This document shows, in pieces, positions 7,464 through 13,938 of a DNA stretch of 14,063 nt. The first letter of the stretch is position 1. Each line of letters opens with the position of its first letter. The position numbers and the translations under genes were made by a program. Under the pieces are notes generated by a model. The model was given only the letters and a program-made list of their open reading frames with translations, was not told the DNA's origin and ran no database searches. This DNA comes from Paracoccaceae bacterium (lineage in GTDB: Bacteria > Pseudomonadota > Alphaproteobacteria > Rhodobacterales > Rhodobacteraceae): contig JALQYS010000582.1 in the NCBI GenBank assembly GCA_023254015.1, positions 1 to 14,063 on the forward strand, given 5' to 3'.

Positions 7464-8498
7464 TCAGGATTTTATGCGGGCGACCGAGCCGCGCAGGATC
7501 AGCTTGGTGGGAAAGACATGCCGCCGCGGCGGGGTATCCAGGCCCTGAAGCCGGTCCACCAGCATCTGGACCGCCAGGGCTCCGATCTGGCCAACCGGTT
7601 GAGCCACAACGGTAATCTGCGGATCGGTAAAGGTCGCAAGGTCGAAGTCATCGAAGCCCACCAAAGAGACATCGCGCGGGATCACCAGCCCCATGGAGCG
7701 CAGCGCCAAAAGCGCGCCCTTGGTCATCTGGCTGTCAACGGTAAAAAGCGCGGTCGGCCGATCGGGTCCCGAGAACAGCCGGATCGTCGCGTCGATCGCA
7801 TGTTCGACGGTCGAGGGCGAGACGGCAACCAGCCCCGGATCAGGCGCTACGCCCGCCTCGGCCAGGGCCTGATGATAGCCTGCAAGCCTCTGGCGGGCGG
7901 TGACGATGGCCGGCCCCTCATGGATCACCGCGATGCGGCGGTGACCTTGGGCGATCAGCCAGGCCACGGCCTCGCAAGCGCCGCCCTGGTTGTCGACGGT
8001 GATGCTGTCACAGGGCAGGTTCAGGTCGCGGTCGATCAGCACCAGGGGCATTTCTCCGGCCGCCTGCACCAGGTGGCGGTGATCGGCGTCCGAGGCCGGA
8101 GCCACGATCAGCCCCCGCACATTCAGCGCCAAAAGATTGGCCACAAGCGCGCGCTCTTGGGTCAGGTCCTCCTCCGAGGAGGCGATGATCAGGCTGAACC
8201 GCTCGCCCCGCAGTTCGACGTCGATGTCATGGGCGACACGGGCAAAGAAAGGGTTCTGGATGTCGCCTGGCACAAAGCCCACCAGCGGCAACTGCCCCTG
8301 GCGCAGGGCCTGGGCCACGCGGTTGCCGTGATAGCCCAGGGTCTCGGCGGCGGCGCGGACCTTTTCGGCGGCCTCTTCGCCGACATAGCCATAGCTGTTC
8401 AAGGCCCGCGCCGCCGTGGCCCGGGAGACCCCGGCCAGCGCCGCCACATCCTTGAGAGTGGCACGCCGGGGCGCGCCCTGTTCTGATCCCTCTGTCAT
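7464..8498 (-). CDS. LacI/GalR-family transcriptional regulator of the frl-like operon
   Basis: The product is 344 residues, normal for the family. The N-terminal helix-turn-helix reads ATLKDVAALAGVSRATAARAL (about 13-33), followed by the hinge region LGYHGNRVAQALR (54-66), which inserts into the central CG of operators. The rest is a periplasmic-binding-protein-like effector domain with LVGFVPGDIQNPFFARV near 72 and the late motif VSLVGFDDFDLATFTDPQITVV. It lies in tandem just upstream of the deglycase gene. Two matching operators (7354-7369 and 7399-7414) fill the gap, so local repression relieved by an Amadori compound or its phosphate is the likely mode. It starts 26 bp after the stop of the amino-acid ATPase gene and could be co-transcribed with module A. 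The known Bacillus frl regulator is GntR-type, so this is a different control solution. Confidence 0.92.
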   Translation of the reverse strand: MTEGSEQGAPRRATLKDVAALAGVSRATAARALNSYGYVGEEAAEKVRAAAETLGYHGNRVAQALRQGQLPLVGFVPGDIQNPFFARVAHDIDVELRGERFSLIIASSEEDLTQERALVANLLALNVRGLIVAPASDADHRHLVQAAGEMPLVLIDRDLNLPCDSITVDNQGGACEAVAWLIAQGHRRIAVIHEGPAIVTARQRLAGYHQALAEAGVAPDPGLVAVSPSTVEHAIDATIRLFSGPDRPTALFTVDSQMTKGALLALRSMGLVIPRDVSLVGFDDFDLATFTDPQITVVAQPVGQIGALAVQMLVDRLQGLDTPPRRHVFPTKLILRGSVARIKS

Positions 8499-8524
8499 GC
8501 CGACCGCCTAGCATGGCGGGCGGC

Positions 8525-9265
8525 TTAATGCAAAAGCTGGGCGAGGAACTCTTGCGCCCGGGCCGATTGCGGCGCGGTAAAGAAGGCCTTTGGCGGGGCC
8601 TGTTCCACGATCCGCCCGCGGTCCATGAAGATCACCCGGTCGGCAACGGCCTGGGCAAAGCCCATCTCATGGGTCACGCAGATCATCGTCATCCCCTCGC
8701 GCGCAAGGTCGGTCATGACGTCCAGCACCTCTTTGACCATCTCGGGGTCAAGGGCCGAGGTCGGTTCGTCAAACAGCATCAGCCGCGGCGCCATGCACAG
8801 GGCGCGCGCGATGGCCACGCGCTGTTGCTGTCCGCCCGAGAGCTGGACCGGGTATTTGTCGGCCTGTTCCAGGATATCGACCCGTTTCAGATAGCGCCGC
8901 GCGGTTGCGACCGACTCTTCGCGGGATTTGCCCTGCACCCATTGCGGCGCAAGGATGCAGTTTTCCAGGATCGTCAGATGGGGAAAGAGGTTGAAGGATT
9001 GAAAGACCATGCCGACCTCTTGGCGCACGGCGCGGCCGACCTCTTCTTCTTCGGTCAGATGGCGGCCTGCGACGGTGATCTTGCCCTGCTGATAGGGCTC
9101 CAACCCGTTGATGCAGCGGATCATGGTCGATTTCCCCGAGCCCGAAGGCCCGCAGACCACGACCTTTTCCCCCGGCGCGACCGAGAGGGAGATATCGCTC
9201 AGCGCCTTGAAAGCGCCAAAGCTTTTGTGGACGCCCGAGAGCGTGACAAGCGGTTCAGCGGGCAT
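8525..9265 (-). CDS. Polar amino acid ABC transporter ATP-binding protein (GlnQ/HisP type)
   Basis: This is a 246-residue cytoplasmic ATPase. Motifs: Walker A GPSGSGKST (39-47), Q-loop Q89 within GMVFQSFNLFPH, signature LSGGQ (142-146), Walker B LMLFDEP (162-168), D-loop SALD, H-loop H199. FNLFPHLT and PTSALDPE are typical of the amino acid uptake (PAAT) family. I prefer ATG at 9263-9265 because GGGAGG lies four bases upstream (9270-9275) and the protein begins MPAEPLVTLSGVHKSFG. An in-frame ATG at 9310 would add 15 residues from inside the permease gene. The chosen start overlaps the permease gene by 11 bases. It energises the permease encoded immediately upstream. Confidence 0.95.
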   Translation of the reverse strand: MPAEPLVTLSGVHKSFGAFKALSDISLSVAPGEKVVVCGPSGSGKSTMIRCINGLEPYQQGKITVAGRHLTEEEEVGRAVRQEVGMVFQSFNLFPHLTILENCILAPQWVQGKSREESVATARRYLKRVDILEQADKYPVQLSGGQQQRVAIARALCMAPRLMLFDEPTSALDPEMVKEVLDVMTDLAREGMTMICVTHEMGFAQAVADRVIFMDRGRIVEQAPPKAFFTAPQSARAQEFLAQLLH

Positions 9266-10202
9266 TGGACCTCCCAAAGCGGGCCTCGATGCGGGACTGG
9301 GCATATTCAAGGCCGATCGACAAAAGCCAATAGATCATGGATGCGGTGATCAGCATCTCGATATGGCGGAACTCGGTCTGGCCCTGGGTGCGCGCCAGAT
9401 ACATCAGCTCCCAGACCCCCACGACCGAGACGAGGGAGCTATCCTTCAGCATGGCGATGAACTGGTTGCCGGTGGGCGGGATGATGATGCGCATGGCCTG
9501 CGGCAGGATCACCAGGACCATGCTTTGCGCGGGCGCGAGGCCGAGCGCGGTTGCGCCCTCGGACTGGCCGCGCGGGATGCTTTCGATGCCGGCGCGGAAG
9601 ATCTCGGTCATATAGGCGCCGTAACACAGCGACAGCGCCAGGACCCCGGCGGGGACGGCGCCGATCACATAGCCCACCTGCGGCAGGCCGAGGTAGATGA
9701 TGTAGATCTGCATGAGCAGCGGCAGGCCGCGGAAAAGCGAGGTGTAAAAGCTGGCAAGCCCATAGATCACCCCGTTCTTCGACATCTTGGCCACCGCGCC
9801 CACCAGGGCGATCACCGTGGCGATCAGGATCGACAGGGCCGAGATGTAAAGCGTCATGGCCACGCCCTGGGTGATCAGAAAGCCGATCTTGCGGGCGATG
9901 AAGGAAAACGACAGGTCAAAGGACCAGAAGAAGGCCATCAGGGCCAGGAAAAGCTGGATCCAGACGCCCCAGACCTGGGCCGCGCGGGGCAAAAGGCCAA
10001 GCAGGCGGATATTGGCGATGACGAGCAAGGCCAGGACCAAGGCGGACCCCAGCCGCAGGGCCCAAGGGTTCAGGCCCGAGAGCGCCTCGGGCGTCCAGGG
10101 ATTTTGGTTCACCAGGGTCAGGACCGCCACCAGGATCACAAAGCCAAGCCCCAGCCCGATGCGGCGCAACCGGGCCGGATCGGCCAGAAGATAGCGCATC
10201 AT
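9255..10202 (-). CDS. Polar amino acid ABC transporter permease with extended N-terminal membrane region
   Basis: The product is a 315-residue inner-membrane permease of the HisM/GlnP type. The core (about 105-315) starts KIGFLITQGVAMTLYISALS. It carries the EAA-type loop EIFRAGIESIPRGQSEGATALGL (200-222) and the usual VILPQAMRIIIPPTGNQF segment. About 100 residues precede this core, with three further hydrophobic stretches near 14-31, 50-70 and 79-94. Simple HisM-type permeases are about 220-240 residues, so this is an extension. The start at 10202 is set by a four-base ATGA overlap with the oxidase stop; a second ATG follows immediately. It is the only permease gene in the module, so it probably works as a homodimer. 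Confidence 0.92.
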   Translation of the reverse strand: MMRYLLADPARLRRIGLGLGFVILVAVLTLVNQNPWTPEALSGLNPWALRLGSALVLALLVIANIRLLGLLPRAAQVWGVWIQLFLALMAFFWSFDLSFSFIARKIGFLITQGVAMTLYISALSILIATVIALVGAVAKMSKNGVIYGLASFYTSLFRGLPLLMQIYIIYLGLPQVGYVIGAVPAGVLALSLCYGAYMTEIFRAGIESIPRGQSEGATALGLAPAQSMVLVILPQAMRIIIPPTGNQFIAMLKDSSLVSVVGVWELMYLARTQGQTEFRHIEMLITASMIYWLLSIGLEYAQSRIEARFGRSNAR

Positions 10203-11479
10203 GCGACTGCCCTTTCCCGCCACCAATCCTGGGTCTGCAGCTTCCAATAGGTCAGCTGCGCGGCCAGAAGGCCGATGGCGCCGCCCGTCCAGGTCAGGCC
10301 AAAGGGCGCAAAGGCCCGGATGCGGTCGGAGGCGCTCAGAATATCCTCGGCCACCACTTTGCCCGCGATGGCGGTGGTGTTCAGCCCATGGCCGCCAAAG
10401 GCCGTGGCATGCCAGACCCCTTGCCCCATGCGCCCCACCTGCGGCATCAGGTGGCGGGCGTAAGACATCAGCCCCGACCAGGCCAATTCGGTGCGCAGGT
10501 CCGCAAGCTCGGGATAGACCGTCACCATCTCGTGGCGCAGCTGCCTTGTGATGCCGGGGATATCGGCGGCGCGGGTGGTGATCCGCCCGCCCCAAAGAAG
10601 CCGCGTGCCACCCTCGACCAGGCGGTAGTAATCCCCGGCGCGGCGGTTGTCGCCCACGGCATGGCGCGTCGCGATGACCTGGGCCAGCAGATCGGGCGCG
10701 GGTTCGGAGAGCATCACATAGGTGGCAATCGGCAGCATGGCACGGCGCAGGCGCGGCACCAGCCCATCGGTATAGCCCCCGGTCGTCAGCACGACCCTTT
10801 CGGCGCGGATCTCTCCGCCCGGGGTGATCACGCGCTTTTCAGGCCCCGCCAGATGCGCCTCGGTCGCGGGGCTTTGTTCCAGGATCGTGCCGCCCAAGCT
10901 CTCGATCTCGGCCGCCAGACCCCGCAGATAGTTCAGCGGGTGGATGTGGAAGGACTGCGGGTCGCGCAGGGCCTGGAAGTAACGGCGCGAGCGCAGGATG
11001 CCGCGCAGCTCCTCGGTCGGCAGGTAATCGAGGTGATAGTTCAACTCTCGCGCCATCTGGTCGCGGGCGGATTTCAGCCCCGGGTCATCATGGCGGCGGA
11101 CCGAGAGAACCCCGGTCACGGGCGCCACGCCCGGCATGGCCAGGGCTGCGATGGTCTGACGGATATGCTCCATCCCCTCGACCGAAAGATCCCAGAGCCT
11201 GCGGGCGCCTTCGGTCCCGGCATGGCGGGTGATCGTGTCATCCCCCGCCGCATAGCCGGGCCCCACAAAGCCGCCATTACGCCCCGAGGCGCCAAAGCCC
11301 ACCTGATGCGCCTCGATCACCGTCACGGATTGACCGGCCCGCGCCAGCTCCAGCGCGGTGGTCAGCCCCGCAAGCCCGCCGCCGATGATCAGCGTGCCTG
11401 TCTCGTGCCGCCCGAAAAGCGCCGGACGCGCCCGCGTCTCGGCCAGGCTTTGGCGGTAATAGGTCTGCGGATAATCCAT
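10199..11479 (-). CDS. FAD-dependent oxidoreductase (DAO family; AmaA/PuuB-like) of the amino acid module
   Basis: This is a 426-residue cytoplasmic flavoenzyme. The FAD-binding motif IIGGGLAGL is at about 31-39, the acidic residue is E56 (VIEA), the GASGRNGG motif is at 63-70, and the C-terminal flavin-contact segment contains FGGHGLNTT (361-369). The start at 11479 is preceded by a strong GGGAGG (11487-11492); the ATG at 11566 would add 29 low-quality residues. It sits between a family-3 binding protein and its permease, and an ALDH7 remnant lies upstream. In Pseudomonas, AmaA (an FAD L-pipecolate oxidase of this fold) works with the ALDH7 enzyme AmaB in lysine breakdown. In Agrobacterium, soc genes pair an amino-acid-type transporter with an FAD amadoriase. 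Either role fits; sequence alone does not decide. It is only a distant paralogue of the oxidase at 1022-2383. Confidence 0.85.
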   Translation of the reverse strand: MDYPQTYYRQSLAETRARPALFGRHETGTLIIGGGLAGLTTALELARAGQSVTVIEAHQVGFGASGRNGGFVGPGYAAGDDTITRHAGTEGARRLWDLSVEGMEHIRQTIAALAMPGVAPVTGVLSVRRHDDPGLKSARDQMARELNYHLDYLPTEELRGILRSRRYFQALRDPQSFHIHPLNYLRGLAAEIESLGGTILEQSPATEAHLAGPEKRVITPGGEIRAERVVLTTGGYTDGLVPRLRRAMLPIATYVMLSEPAPDLLAQVIATRHAVGDNRRAGDYYRLVEGGTRLLWGGRITTRAADIPGITRQLRHEMVTVYPELADLRTELAWSGLMSYARHLMPQVGRMGQGVWHATAFGGHGLNTTAIAGKVVAEDILSASDRIRAFAPFGLTWTGGAIGLLAAQLTYWKLQTQDWWRERAVA

Positions 11480-11500
11480 CTTTCCCCCTCCCAAGGACCC

Positions 11501-11521
11501 GGGCCGCCGGTCAGGCGGCCC
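11501..11521 (-). other. Stem-loop between binding-protein and oxidase genes
   Basis: A perfect 8-bp inverted repeat, GGGCCGCC (11501-11508) and GGCGGCCC (11514-11521), has a 5-base loop. It lies in the 61-bp gap after the binding-protein stop. No T-run follows on the minus strand. It is placed where a stabilising or attenuating hairpin would let the binding protein exceed the membrane subunits. That role is inferred. Confidence 0.5.
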
Positions 11522-11540
11522 AAGGCGGTTCATGGCGCGA

Positions 11541-12359
11541 TCAATCCGCGCTGTAGTCCTTGCCATACCATTTGGTGGTCAGGCTGGCCAAAGTGCCATC
11601 GGATTTCATCGCGGCCAGAACCTCGCCCACCTTGGCGGTCCATTCCGGGTCGGTCTTTTCGCCGATCACCACCAGGGGCTCGCGGAAAGCATATTCGCCC
11701 GCCATGACCTTCAGAGGATAGCCGTTCTTGATCGCGTTCATCGCGGTCTGTTCGGGGGCGATCACCGCATCGACCCGCACCCCATCGCCCAGACGCAGAT
11801 CGTCAAAGGGCAGCATGGAATCGGCATAGGTCAGGATCTCGCCCGGTTCCAGCTTGTAGTCGATTGGCGGCAGGCCCGGCGCGTCGATCTCCAGGCGGCG
11901 GTTGATGAAATCTTCCGAGGTCGTGGCGGTTTCGACCCCGATCTTCTTGCCGTTCAGGTCCGCCACACTCGCCGCCGTGCTGTCCTGGTGCAGCACATAG
12001 ACATAGGGGCTGTAGTAATAGATGCCCGCAAAGTCGATGACCTGAGCCCGCGCCTTGGTCGGCGTCACCGAGCCCACGCCCAAGTCATAGCGCCCCTGCC
12101 AGCGCCCGCCCGTCAAGGTCGCCCAATCGGGGGTCTCGAAACGGACCTCGACGCCCAGGCGCGTGGCGATCTCACGCGCCACGTCGATGTCGAACCCCAC
12201 CATCTCGTTGTTGTCGTCCAGATAGCTTTGCGGCGGCCAGCCGGCATTGGTGGCCACGACCAATTCCTTGGCCGACATGACGCGGTCCAGCGTCTCTCCG
12301 GCCCAGGCGGCGGTGCTGGATAGCGCCAAGGCAGCCAGCGTGGTGATGATCTTTTTCAT
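11541..12359 (-). CDS. Extracellular solute-binding protein, family 3 (amino acid type)
   Basis: This is a 272-residue periplasmic protein. The signal peptide MKKIITTLAALALSSTAAWA is followed by cleavage at about 20/21 (AWA before GE). The mature part has the family-3 layout: ELVVATNAGWPPQSYLDD (about 32-49), MVGFDIDVAREIATRLGV, then RYDLGVGSVTPTKAR and FAGIYYYSPYV, and KKIGVETATTSEDF in the second lobe. The loop EPGEILTYADSMLPFDDLRLGDGVRVDAVI is typical of polar amino acid or opine binders. GGAGG lies five bases before the ATG (12365-12369). It is the first gene after the promoter/operator at 12,380-12,433 and is followed by a hairpin, so it should be the most expressed product of module A. 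The ligand is probably an amino acid or derivative. Confidence 0.93.
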   Translation of the reverse strand: MKKIITTLAALALSSTAAWAGETLDRVMSAKELVVATNAGWPPQSYLDDNNEMVGFDIDVAREIATRLGVEVRFETPDWATLTGGRWQGRYDLGVGSVTPTKARAQVIDFAGIYYYSPYVYVLHQDSTAASVADLNGKKIGVETATTSEDFINRRLEIDAPGLPPIDYKLEPGEILTYADSMLPFDDLRLGDGVRVDAVIAPEQTAMNAIKNGYPLKVMAGEYAFREPLVVIGEKTDPEWTAKVGEVLAAMKSDGTLASLTTKWYGKDYSAD

Positions 12360-12379
12360 TCCATCCTCCCTGATGTTTT

Positions 12380-12399
12380 GACAAGTTGTCAGACAACTT
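12380..12399. promoter_or_regulatory. GntR/HutC-type operator (overlapping palindromes)
   Basis: AAGTTGTC (12383-12390), a central A, then GACAACTT (12392-12399) form a perfect 17-bp palindrome. Its left arm also takes part in a second perfect palindrome, GACAA-G-TTGTC (12380-12390). Together they give three adjacent TTGTC half-sites. HutC-subfamily GntR regulators typically bind TTGTC/GACAA-like inverted repeats, and a regulator of that type is encoded just upstream. The site covers the expected transcription start of the binding-protein gene. Confidence 0.68.
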
Positions 12400-12404
12400 T
12401 ACCC

Positions 12405-12433
12405 ACTAGAAACAGCAGGCATCCTGCTGTCAA
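12405..12433 (-). promoter_or_regulatory. Promoter of the amino acid transport/oxidase operon
   Basis: On the minus strand, a consensus -35 TTGACA (12428-12433) is followed by a 17-base spacer and TCTAGT (12405-12410) as -10, a 4 of 6 match. Initiation would fall at about 12,397-12,399, inside the GntR-type operator, which fits repression by steric block. The spacer contains its own palindrome (see next entry). Confidence 0.6.
12412..12430. other. Palindrome in promoter spacer: second operator or weak gntR terminator
   Basis: ACAGCAGG (12412-12419) and CCTGCTGT (12423-12430) are perfect inverted arms around CAT, overlapping the -35 box. In the minus direction the hairpin is followed only by TTCTAG, a poor U-tract, so as an intrinsic terminator for the upstream regulator gene it would be weak. 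It could instead be a second protein-binding site. Confidence 0.4.
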
Positions 12434-12462
12434 CGCCCAAGATGGCGCTTTGCGTGCCGGGG

Positions 12463-13239
12463 TCATTTGCGCGCAAAACTGAAGCTGAACTGATGGCCCG
12501 CGTGATAGATGAGCGAGCGGATGACGGCCTGTCCGGCCGCGGTGAAACAGGTCTCGTCCACCAACAAGAGCGGGCCGCCCGCGCCTAGGGAGCCCAGATC
12601 GGCCTGGGTCTCGGGCGGGCCCACGGCCGAAACCGTGGCTCTCGACATGACCGGGGCCAACCCCAGCCCCTGCATCAGCGCCATCAGCGATCCTGACCAG
12701 TCGAAGACCGGATGATCGGGCGGCAAAAGCGCCAGCGGCAGGTATTCCAGGCTGTAAAGCAGCGGTTGACCCTCGATCAAGCGCAGCTTTTCCAGCCGCC
12801 ACACCGGGGAATCCTCGGCCAGGCCCAGTGCTGCGGCCACATCGGGCGGGGAGGGGACCCTGCCCGCCTGCAAGAGCCGCGTCTGCGGCCGATGGCCCGC
12901 GCGGCCCAGCATCTCGGTCACGCTTTCGAAGGCGGTGATCGGACGTTCGACCTGCACCGCCATGGCCGGGGCCACATAGCGCCCACTGCCCCTTTGGGCG
13001 GCGATCATGCCGTCCAGCTCCATCCCCTTCAGCGCCTCGCGCAGCGCCGGGCGCGAGACGCCAAAGCGGGCGGTCAGCTCGGCCTCGGTGGGCAGGCGGT
13101 CGCCTGGGCGCAGACCCTCGGCGCGGATCCAGTCGCGCAAAAGGTCGCGTATCCGCGCCGCCGTGATGTCGCGCCCCTGCCCCAAATGGCCCCCTATGTT
13201 TGGGCCATGATAGGCCTGATGGGGCGCAGAGGTCCACAT
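12463..13239 (-). CDS. GntR-family transcriptional regulator, HutC/UTRA subfamily
   Basis: The product is 258 residues. The N-terminal winged helix-turn-helix (about 24-90) includes LRPGDRLPTEAELTARFGVSR, then EALKGMELDGMI and the wing QRGSGRYVAP. The C-terminal UTRA effector domain (about 105-250) shows VWRLEKLRLIEGQPLLYSLEYLP and ends HQFSFSFARK. UTRA regulators sense small molecules, often the substrate of the adjacent pathway (HutC, FrlR, PhnF). The start at 13239 overlaps the stop of the aldehyde dehydrogenase remnant by one base (TGATG), showing that the two genes once formed a coupled operon. A matching palindromic operator lies downstream in front of the binding-protein gene, so it probably represses module A. 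Its original promoter, upstream of the dehydrogenase, is gone. Confidence 0.92.
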   Translation of the reverse strand: MWTSAPHQAYHGPNIGGHLGQGRDITAARIRDLLRDWIRAEGLRPGDRLPTEAELTARFGVSRPALREALKGMELDGMIAAQRGSGRYVAPAMAVQVERPITAFESVTEMLGRAGHRPQTRLLQAGRVPSPPDVAAALGLAEDSPVWRLEKLRLIEGQPLLYSLEYLPLALLPPDHPVFDWSGSLMALMQGLGLAPVMSRATVSAVGPPETQADLGSLGAGGPLLLVDETCFTAAGQAVIRSLIYHAGHQFSFSFARK

Positions 13240-13937
13240 CAGACATCGAACCTGACGCCTTGGGCCAAGGGCAGCTTGGCCGAGTAATTCACGGTCGAGG
13301 TTTGGCGGCGCATATAGCCCTTCCAGGCGTCGGATCCGCTTTCGCGTCCGCCGCCGGTCTCCTTCTCGCCGCCAAAGGCCCCGCCGATCTCGGCGCCCGA
13401 AGGCCCGATGTTGACATTGGCAATGCCGCAGTCGGAACCGGAGGCCGAGAGGAAGGCCTCGGCCTCGCGCAGGTTCAGGGTGAAGATGCAGGAGGACAGG
13501 CCCTGGGGGACGTCGTTTTGCAAGGCGATGGCCTGATCGAAGTCGTCATAGGTCAGGACATAAAGGATCGGCGCAAAGCATTCCTCCCTCACGGTCTCGG
13601 TCTGGGCAGGCATGACCACAAGGGCCGGAGTGACATAGGCGCCGGGTCCTTCCAACGCGATGCCGCCATGAACGACCCCACCCTCGGCCCTTGCGCGGTC
13701 CAGTTGGGCCAGCATCCGGGCGCGGGCGGCCTGATCGATCAGCGGCCCGATCAGGGTGCCGGGCGCGCGCGGATCGCCCACGGGCAGGCTGGCATAGGCC
13801 TTGACCAGCCGCGCCACCAGGTCATCCTGCAAGGACCGATGCACGATCAGGCGGCGCAGCGAAGTGCAGCGCTGCCCCGCCGTGCCCACTGCGCCAAAGA
13901 CAATCGCTCGCACCGCCATATCGAGGTCCGCCGATGC
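13239..13937 (-). pseudogene. Truncated ALDH7 (antiquitin-like) aldehyde dehydrogenase, N-terminal half lost
   Basis: Only the C-terminal part (about 233 residues of a family norm near 500) remains. It has the catalytic Cys in GTAGQRCTSLRR and the antiquitin-specific C-terminal pattern SGAEIGGAFGGEKETGGGRE, SGSDAWK, YMRRQTSTVNYS, LPLAQG. ALDH7 enzymes oxidise 2-aminoadipate 6-semialdehyde in lysine/pipecolate breakdown. Homology runs back to SADLDMAVRA, then stops at about 13,937, and an in-frame TAA follows at 13950-13952. The NAD-binding domain and the ELGGN glutamate are missing, so it cannot be active. An internal ATG at 13919 gives an open frame of 226 codons, but that is not a real start. 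The plus-strand transposase fragment begins at the break. Its stop overlaps the gntR start by one base. Confidence 0.9.
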
Positions 13938-13938
13938 T

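Noticed and set aside
8504..8519. Small inverted repeat CCGCC/GGCGG between the ATPase and lacI-type genes.
   Set aside because: A 5-bp GC arm is expected by chance in this composition, and there is no T-run, so a terminator or operator is not supported.
10203..10595. Extension of the amino acid permease frame upstream to 10595.
   Set aside because: The added residues are Arg/His/Gly-rich shadow of the oxidase gene. The start at 10202 overlaps the oxidase stop as ATGA.
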